Assembly (NCBI GenBank): GCA_011037195.1
Contig: JAAEAF010014745.1
Span: 94,691 to 158,690 of the forward strand
Length of the DNA stretch: 64,000 bases
Reading direction: 5' to 3'
DNA from: Triatoma infestans
Taxonomy: Eukaryota > Arthropoda > Insecta > Hemiptera > Reduviidae
Each line of letters starts with the position of its first letter. Position 1 is the stretch's first letter. The notes beneath the pieces were generated by a model. That model saw only the letters and a program-made list of their open reading frames with translations, was not told where the DNA came from and ran no database searches. Shown one piece after another: positions 57,325-64,000 of this stretch. The translations under genes and the position numbers were made by a program.

Positions 57325-57709
57325 TTTAACGCAGCCAGTGGTGCCATCTAGGAGAGGGAGTAGGAACCTCAAGTTCTCTAGTGGCCGCTAGGAAGCGCTG
57401 GCGACGCGCTCTAGTTCTCTCTGGAAGGATTGAGAAGATTCTCCACCGGTATAAATAGTGGGGCCGCAGAGAGTTGGGAGAATTTTCCAGTTACAAACGA
57501 AGTGTACGTTTGTGGAAAGTGTATAAAAAGTGAACAAAGTGAGTTTTGTGGGTTAAGCTGTGAAGTAATTATTATTGTGTTGTTTTTTTTGTAATTTATT
57601 GTGTATAACAATAAATTGGTGTTTTCTTTATTGAAGTTTAGAGTATCCTATCTATACGAACCCACTTAAAACTAGTTGCAGTAGCTAGTTTACAAGGAGA
57701 AACGTTACA
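57325..57709 (+). mobile_element. Solo LTR family A, copy 3
   Basis: 385 bp with the same CCGGTATAAATAG TATA box (about 57,447) and AACAATAAATTGG polyadenylation signal. It starts TTTAACGCAGCC (G-to-T at the TG) and ends AAACGTTACA. Flanking ATAA and AAAA differ at one base, a possibly decayed 4-bp TSD. Confidence 0.78.
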
Positions 57710-58638
57710 AAAATAATAATAATTTATAACAATAAATAACAAATAATACTTAATAATTTTTTTTCCTATAAGTATAATTTTAAATAAAAAAGGACTATTT
57801 TGTAATAAATATTTAACTATTTAATCAATAAATAAATACCTTTATATATTCGAAAATTGGCTTCAGTTTATATAAATAACATGAATTCTTAGTAGACGTC
57901 AAAAAATTTTTTAGTTCAAGACAAATACTCTCTTCTCCCTATCTCTTTCTATCTGTTCTCTTTGATATAATCTCAATTGCGTTGTTGGTCGTGATGGGAT
58001 TTGTTTTGTAATAAGTTTTTGTTTTCGCGCATTGCTGATAGATGCCGGGCTAGTAGAGTTGAAAAATATTACTTTAGGTCACTTCTGAGAAAAAGTAATG
58101 GCAGTTTTCACTATTTCTCAATTGTGATTAAAAGTATAATTTTTCTCACTATTTTTAATTTTCATAATTATCACATTATTACACGATTGCTGAAAAAAGT
58201 AGTTTTTTAAAAAGTAGTCTGTGTGTTTGTAGGTATCTGTGTATTCAAACTTGACATACGAGAGATTCACAATAATTTTTTTTTTTTTTGTAATTTTTCT
58301 CAAAATGTTTACAATACTGCATTTTTTTTTATCCATGTCCTCCATCCAATGAGCTGTTTTATTTTATAATATTAAATAAAGATTTTTGTCAATATTCTAC
58401 AATTACTAACCGCACACAATTTGTTGGCATATACCCATAAGAAACAGAATTAATTTGACAAAATATCCTATTTGTAAAGCTAGAGCATTTATAATAGCTT
58501 AATATGTACTGTGTTATCTAAATATCAACTTCCTACATAAAACTGCACACTTTTCTGCTCGTCAATAAATATTATAACATAGTAATGTAATTTTTACAAA
58601 TAATGTGCTAATTTGTTTAATTATGATATATCAATAAC
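57710..58638. other. AT-rich stretch without genes
   Basis: A short segment near 58,200-58,330 (AAAGTAGTCTGTGTGTTTGT; TTTTTCTCAAAATG) may be a very decayed arm-family piece. Confidence 0.4.
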
Positions 58639-58802
58639 TGAAGTCATTGGCAGCCAGAGCCACTCTCAATACACTTCCGGCCTCCGGGCAGTTTTCATTC
58701 TTTACAAGCTGCAGAGGCTCCCAGAGCAGAAAGTATAAGGGTAGCACAGAACTTCAGTGCTCCAAGTCCAGTATCTAGTTAATATACCACTGGAGCTAAT
58801 CT
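58639..58802 (-). repeat. SINE1 degenerate copy
   Basis: GGCAGCCAGAGCCACTCTCA, TTCCGGCCTCCGGGCAG and GAGGCTCCCAGAGCAGAAAG match the complement of the SINE1 body with many changes. The B-box is not recognisable. Confidence 0.6.
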
Positions 58803-58984
58803 ATAGAAATTTACTAATCCAAAAGAAAAAAATGTGGTGTAGATTGATACAAGATATTTAGATATTTAGTTATATATCACGCAAAAAAAGAAAAATCGTA
58901 GAAGTGGTTACAGGTAAAGACTAAATAGAAAAGTTGATAGATGTTGATCTTAATCTTTAAGTCGGCATCACACATTTTCCTTTT

Positions 58985-59115
58985 TCGTGTTATTTTTTTT
59001 TTTTTTTACGTCGCGCGGCCAAGAATTAAATAGGCTTTGCTGGCGTCTGATGTTGTTCGTTTAGTTGGATATCTAGGGAGCATGTGAGAACAATCACAGA
59101 GGCGAACAACTGCAC
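58985..59115 (+). repeat. LTR-promoter-like fragment, pair with 42.0 kb
   Basis: CGTCGCGCGGCCAAGAATTA and GGCTTTGCTGGCGTCTGATG, then TTGTTCGTTTAGTT and GTGAGAACAA. It matches 42,040-42,115. The TATA position is AAATAG here. Confidence 0.4.
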
Positions 59116-60378
59116 ACCTCTCCCCTTTTTTGTGCAATTGAATGAACTTATTCACCTGATTTTTGAAAATACGTCATCAAAATATTTCAGAAAATATACA
59201 AATTTTGCAATCACCACAAATATTCGACGCAAATCAGTATTTTTTTTTTTTTAACCTCTATTAAAAAGAAAACTTCATTAACATTTAGATTATATATTGC
59301 GGTTTCAGTAAACCTTGAAAAGGTAATTAATACCTATAATTCTTTCGCAATATCTAGTGTAGGCGTTATATTTAAAAAAAAAAAACAAATTAAATTACTT
59401 GATATGAAATTATTTGCAAAAATAAAGATAATTTTCATAATATATATTTTCTAGAGCACCGTATCAGATTTCTTTGAAAAATATTATTTTTATATTATTA
59501 AATTACCTTTAAGTTTTAATCTCTGCTATAATTTCATTTTACAAAACAATTATATAATAAAATAAAAATTAAAAAATAATAATCATCAGTATAAGGTTGT
59601 GAAATATATTCTGGTTTACAAGCAATTAATTTCTAAATACATATGAATCAATTTTTTTTTTTATTCATCAAACTTTTATGAAAAAAATAAATTTTATAAC
59701 TGTTGTAATGGAATCAGTCAACAACAAATTCGTCACACAAAAGCAGGAATCAATAGTTTCATTAGCAACTGTATCACGGCGCTACCATAGAGCCACTAAG
59801 TGTACGTTAACTACGCATTATACTCTCTGCCACGCCCACAAAATGTACTGGCGAAAAGGTGTCAACTTCAACAGCCTAGTCTCTCATCTAAAAGCCATCT
59901 TTATCGGCACGAGGAATTAAATAAAAGTTGACCATTTGAGGAGGGGTTTAACAGTGGAATTACCAGATTCAATAAATCATTAAAGAGTAAACATCATTGC
60001 TACACCAACTTCAGTCTGGAAGGATTCACCAAACTTGCCCCCTAGTTCACTACCGTTAGAACAAGAGCTCCACCCTCACGACTATTCTACATTCATCACG
60101 CTATCATCAACAAATTACTTAGTTATTGTTCGGTCCCAGTATCCTCTTCTCTCCTTTAAAGTGTCGCTAGATATATAATTGTGTTTAGGTGCAAAGAATC
60201 AGTTCGTGTATTCTCAATTACATCACCACGTTCCTGCCACCATTTCACAGTAAAATATGTACAGAGTTCGAAATAGTTTTGTAAATTAAGTCCTAAAATA
60301 TAATTCGTAAATAGAAATTGGGTTGAATCAAAGGCAGGTAGCCCTTGAAAGCATGACATGCAATTCAGTATTAAGAGA
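59116..60378. other. Stretch without a recognisable gene
   Basis: The 80-residue frame at 59678-59920 has no motif I recognise. The region is AT-rich up to 59,700 and more mixed afterwards. Confidence 0.4.
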
Positions 60379-60837
60379 TAGATTGTTTTTCTCTATGTGT
60401 AAAGTTTCTATATAAATTCGGAGCAAAGTCGATGAATCCGAGAAATCAATTGTTCTTCTGCTCGCTGCTCTTTCACAACTTTATCTTTATATAAAGTATT
60501 ACAAAAAAAAAATTGTTTAATCTCTAAATAAATTGGAACATGAATTCATTCCAGGGCTCAGGCATTAATGACATAAACAGGCTTGGTAGACTTCGCTGGG
60601 CGGGCCATATGACCGCGAGAATGTCAAATAACTAAGTGCCCAGAAAGATATTGGAAGAAATTTATATCTTATAATTAAAGTTGGATAAACCAAGCTGCGA
60701 AGGGTGGATGGTGAGAATGAGTAATGCTCCTTAGGAGCATAATGAATATCCAAAACTGGAAGACTGTCGCATTAAATAGGGAAATCTGACGGAAGCGGAT
60801 CTTAGAGGCTTGGGTTCGCAGAAGAAAAACTGTAACA
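60379..60837 (+). pseudogene. LINE RT C-terminal fragment, partner of 63.1-63.6 kb
   Basis: A frame reads RLGRLRWAGHMTARMSNN, stop, VPRKILEEIYIL, typical of the C-terminal part of RTE-like LINE proteins, with stops. The whole 460-bp segment matches the complement of 63127-63571. The upstream non-coding part (TCTATATAAATTCGGAGCAA) is included in the match. Confidence 0.7.
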
Positions 60838-61068
60838 TAGGAAGGAATTAGCTCAATGATAGTGCGCATGAATTCCCATGGGGAAGTCCCATGTCCGAGT
60901 CCAGGCTACCCTTATGTTTTTTTTTTTTTAATTTTCGGAGTCTTTAAAGTTAACTTGTACGTTATTAGACAGTGCTGTCTTTAACGAGAGAATACTACAT
61001 GGAAGCCATCTTTGCACTGAGTATGCTCCGGATAGCAATGTCCGGCCATACATGTTGACGTGCCAAAA
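60838..61068 (+). repeat. SINE1 copy joined to the LINE fragment
   Basis: Head GAATTAGCTCAATGATAGTG and GTCCGAGTCCAGG, tail ATGTTGACGTGCC. The junction with the LINE fragment is the same as at 63,126, so LINE piece and SINE1 were duplicated together. Confidence 0.75.
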
Positions 61069-61899
61069 AAAAATAAAATATATATATATATTCAACGCCT
61101 AATTGTATCAGTTAAGTAATGTAATTACTCTTGTAGTATCATATAACCCTTTACATGGAGAGCTAATAACTTTACTTAAAAAATGAACAAATTATATCGA
61201 ATTTACCAATACCGCCCACCCAAGTGTTTGTTGTACTTATGTTGACGTTTCTTTTTGGAAGAAATTAAATTAAAAAAGGTCACCGACATTAGTAAATATT
61301 TTTGTTTAACTTCTGTCCAGCAGAATGTTTGTTTAGTCTGTTCAGATTTATAGTTGTAAAAAACGTTCCATTATAACAGACAAGATCCTGGAATAGTTCC
61401 AGGTTTCCTTAACGATATCTATACTATATCTACGAGTATGTTCAACCACATGCTCTCTCTCACTACAGTTCTTTGGCCACATTATAACATTTGTATTTTC
61501 CTTACTTATCTGCGTTTTTCTTCATCAAGATTAAATAATAATAATAGTAATATATGGTAATGTAAATATTATGTAAACAATAATGTATAATAATCATGAA
61601 TAGTAATATACATGTATAGTAATAGTATATAAGCATAATATATGTATATATATGTAATAATAGTAGTAAATATGTAATAGAGTAATAATAATTAATTCAA
61701 ACACATATGATAAACACAATAATATTAAAATAATAGAATGTATTTAACTGGTTCGACTGTCTCCGTAAATGTTCGGCACTCTTTCGGGATTGAAATGTCT
61801 ATAAAATAAAAGTGGCCGTTACATTACATTCAGCTTACTACCCTCCCTAAAACATATTCAATGTTAAACTGTTTAGAAGTGTTAGGCAAATAAATGATT
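61069..61899. other. AT-rich stretch without genes
   Basis: TA-rich simple sequence at 61,540-61,720. No motif-bearing frame. Confidence 0.5.
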
Positions 61900-62240
61900 A
61901 GTTGTTGCCAATGCTTAAAGAAAATCATCACTGCCATATTCGAAAAAATCGGGGAAAACCTGAAAATCCATTCAGTAAAATGATAATATCGGTTAAGAGA
62001 ATTTCATAGTAACCTTCTTGACGGGTCAATTGGATTATCAAGTTTGAACTTCCGCTAATTTTTTTTCGTTTTTCTTTTTTATTTCTGTGTTATGACTGTT
62101 TATCAACATAGAGAGAAACCATTTTCAAAGACCATTTTTTTGGAACTCAGAGATCCTTAAAACATATCCTTATGATAACCCTATTTCAAAAATTCATACG
62201 ATTTAATTTTGAAAAAACATCAAGAAAATGCAGAAAATAT
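61900..62240 (-). repeat. Arm-family left arm to centre
   Basis: AAAGAAAATCATCACTGCCA, CATTCAGTAAAATGATAATA and TTCGTTTTTCTTTT are in reverse-arm order. TTTCAAAAATTCATACGA near 62,195 approaches the centre. Confidence 0.5.
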
Positions 62241-62629
62241 GAGAGAAATAAGTTCCGATCTTTTTATTTTAGAAATATATGACTGAATTAAAGTGTTTTT
62301 TGAAGGCAATTTCATTAATTAAAGTAGTACATATATAGGTAGGTATAATGGTAATTCTGTTATGTCATATTTCTCTCAAAATGAACCATCATAAAATGTT
62401 CAGGAATAAAAAAAAGCAGCAACATAAGACGGACAGAGCATCTTAGTTGTGTCCAACACTACTAGTTAAACCCTGCCAACTATGAAAACTATAACGCATA
62501 ATATACCCACTCCATCTGCTAGGTAACTTTAAGAACTTTTGACATTCTAAAGTTAAGTTTGGTTAAGACGAGACACGGTTAAGTTTGGCATTTACTTCTT
62601 AAAATATCCTATCTTTCTTAAAGATTATA
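62241..62629. other. Stretch without a recognisable gene
   Basis: AT-rich sequence only. Confidence 0.4.
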
Positions 62630-62898
62630 CAATTTCCTCGGAGAATGTTCTATCCTGATGGAGCTTCGGCTACACCATTTAGGCAAATCTTTTCTCTCTA
62701 GGCTAGAAATAATTCAATTTTTAACTGGTCAAATATCCTGTTTACCACTTGATTCATTACCCTCGCCATCCCTGTCAAATCAGACTTGAATAGTACCGGA
62801 TTTGCCTAAATGTTTTGGTGTTCGTTACGACCGTTGTATTCAACATTGAAAATAGATGTTGAGGTTCGGTCATAAAAAAAAACTCTTTTTAAACTTTT

Positions 62899-62941
62899 AC
62901 CGACGTTTCGGCAAATTTATTTATTGCCTTCTTCAGGATAA
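62899..62941 (-). ncRNA. Hammerhead-like core, left arm of composite element
   Basis: Minus strand: TTTTTATC side, CTGAAGA (62930-62936), stem II GGCAA...TTGCC, GAAA (62906-62909), ACGT palindrome, C, GG. All invariant positions are kept, with A at the variable position 7. Confidence 0.6.
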
Positions 62942-63028
62942 AAATTGCTTGTTAGAATTTCTTAAAAACTATAGTTTAACTTGTGACATACCATCACCAT
63001 GTGTTGACTTGGTAACATCAACAAAACT

Positions 63029-63126
63029 GCTAAGAATAAAAAAAAATCTATGGTTAGCACTGGACTCGAACATAGTACCTCTGCATGGGAGTTCAAGCGC
63101 TCTATAATTGAGCTAATTCCTTCCTT
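63029..63126 (-). repeat. SINE1 fragment inside the composite element
   Basis: Complement of the head and first body part (GAGCTAATTCCTTCC; ACTGGACTCGAACATAG). The 3' half is missing. Confidence 0.75.
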
Positions 63127-63571
63127 TGTTTTAATGGGTCGTGGCCTCCAAGACCCACTTCCGTCAGTTTTCCCCATTTAATGCGACAGTCTTCCAGTTT
63201 TGGACATTCATTATGCTCCTAAGGATCCTCATTCTCGCCATCCACCCTTCGCGGGCTTGGTTTGTCCAATTCTAATTATAAGGTATAAATTCTTCCAATA
63301 TCTTTCTGGACATGGGAGTTATTTGACTTTCTCGCGGCCACAGGGGCCGCCCATCGAAGTCTATCAAGCCTGTTTATGTCAACAATGCCTGGGGTCCTAG
63401 AATAAATTTATGTTCGAATTTATCTAGAGATTAAACAATTTTTTTTGGCAATACTTTATAAAAAGATAAAGTTGTGAAAGAGCAGCGAGCAGAAGAACAA
63501 TTGATTTCTCGAATTCATCGACTTTGCTCCGAATTTATATAGAAACTTTAGACATAGAGAAAAACAATCTA
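63127..63571 (-). pseudogene. LINE RT C-terminal fragment inside the composite element
   Basis: Complement of the segment at 60379-60837: GGCGGCCCCTGTGGCCGC-type changes break the RWAGHMTARM frame. It is carried as passenger sequence between the hammerhead arms. Confidence 0.7.
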
Positions 63572-63597
63572 TCTTTTTAAAAAATTCTAACAAGAAA

Positions 63598-63650
63598 TTT
63601 TTACCCTGAAGAAGGCAATAAATAAATTTGCCGAAACGTCGGAAAAAGTT
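63598..63650 (+). ncRNA. Hammerhead-like core, right arm of composite element
   Basis: Plus strand: TTTTTACC, CTGAAGA (63606-63612), stem II AGGCAA...TTTGCC, GAAA (63633-63636), ACGT palindrome, C at 63,640, GGAAAAA. Stem I can pair CC/GG and TTTTT/AAAAA around one bulged A. Confidence 0.65.
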
Positions 63651-64000
63651 TAAAAAGAGTTTTTTTTATGACCGTACCTCAACATCTATTTTCAACATTT
63701 GCCTTAATAATATCCCTCTTCTATGCTGGTTGCCTTAGTTATATTTCTATTTTTATATTATTGTATGTATATTTTTCTTAAGTATTTTATATCACTGTAT
63801 TTTATTATTATTACCTACTTCTCTGTTTTTTTTACTATTCGTTTGATTATATCCAGTTTGTTTTTATTATTTTTTTTATCCGGAGATTTTGTATTTTTTA
63901 TTTGTATTTAGTTTAATTATCTTTGAAATGCTTACTACTTTTTTTCTTTTTTTTTAATCGCTTAATGTTCTATATATATTTTTTTTCTTAATGTACTATA

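Larger units (their letters stand above)
62812..63696. mobile_element. Composite hammerhead element with 12-bp TSD
   Basis: Inverted arms of about 120 bp: TTGAAAATAGATGTTGAGGT at 62,844 and its complement ending at 63,696, continuing through the ribozyme core and AACAAGAAATTTT. The 30 bases before the left arm are an unpaired lead, as at 45.8 kb. ATTTGCCTAAAT (62800-62811) and ATTTGCCTTAAT (63697-63708) are the TSD. The interior carries a SINE1 fragment and a LINE C-terminal fragment. No complete gene is inside. Confidence 0.8.
62630..63960 (+). pseudogene. LINE-C second copy, split by a hammerhead element
   Basis: The parts 62630-62811 and 63697-63960 match, in order, the complement of 29,410-29,280 and 29,270-29,030 (GGAGCTTCGGCTACACCATT; TGCTGGTTGCCTTAGTTATA). 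Only the zinc-finger-distal C-terminus and 3' UTR are present. An 885-bp insertion separates them. Confidence 0.8.

Noticed and set aside
59678..59920. 80-residue frame as a candidate host gene
   Set aside because: No recognisable motif, no splice context and no similarity I can name. Left unannotated.

Overview
This window looks like repeat-dominated nuclear DNA from an invertebrate, most likely an insect with a large AT-rich genome. I found no convincing host protein-coding gene. Almost every coding-like stretch belongs to a decayed transposable element: non-LTR retrotransposons (LINEs) of at least five families, a Tc1/mariner-type transposon, a probable hAT element, solo LTRs and two tRNA-derived SINE families. 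The assignment to insect rests on this mix of element types. I cannot name the species.

Four layers recur. (1) A family of long AT-rich arms makes up much of 0.7-18.7 kb and recurs at 25.6-26.3, 32.4-34.9, 37-39, 41.3-41.7 and 61.9-62.2 kb. The arms are built from degenerate modules of about 290 bp. Their ends carry a GTGTGA...TCACAC hairpin and their centres carry CTCTTAC/GTAAGAG inverted motifs. At 11,934-14,530 they form a foldback-like element with opposed arms. (2) SINE1 (about 230 bp; some 13 copies or fragments) and SINE2 (tRNA-Glu-like head; 3 copies) are scattered through the window. Several SINE1 copies have clear target-site duplications (TSDs). (3) LINE copies, mostly 5'-truncated: RNase H-bearing elements at 17.4-18.6, 31.4-32.1, 35.0-36.2 and 52.7-53.2 kb; a Jockey-type element at 20.7-25.1 kb inserted into another LINE; a LINE at 43.3-44.9 kb with a TAGG-repeat tail; others at 28.8-30.2, 50.2-50.8 and 62.6-64 kb. 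(4) Palindromic elements carry hammerhead-ribozyme-like cores at 16.0-16.5, 45.8-46.1, 48.5, 49.1, 54.4 and 62.8-63.7 kb.

The best candidate for an under-described system is layer 4. In most copies box 1 varies only at the position that is variable in known hammerheads. Stem II is a compensating hairpin, GAAA is retained, and helix III is a self-complementary ACGT or ACCGGT, as expected of a dimer-forming hammerhead. Two of these elements are bounded by 12-bp TSDs, so they move as units. This fits what is known of hammerhead motifs in the terminal repeats of Penelope-like retroelements, but no reverse transcriptase of that class is visible here.

Nested insertions allow relative dating: hammerhead element into LINE (62.8-63.7 kb), Jockey into LINE (20.7-25.1 kb), LINE into SINE1 (52.7-53.2 kb), LINE into an arm (17.4-18.6 kb), solo LTR into an arm (38.0-38.4 kb), and LINE inside a hAT-like element (50.2-50.8 kb). 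All statements about families come from motifs read by eye. No database search was possible.
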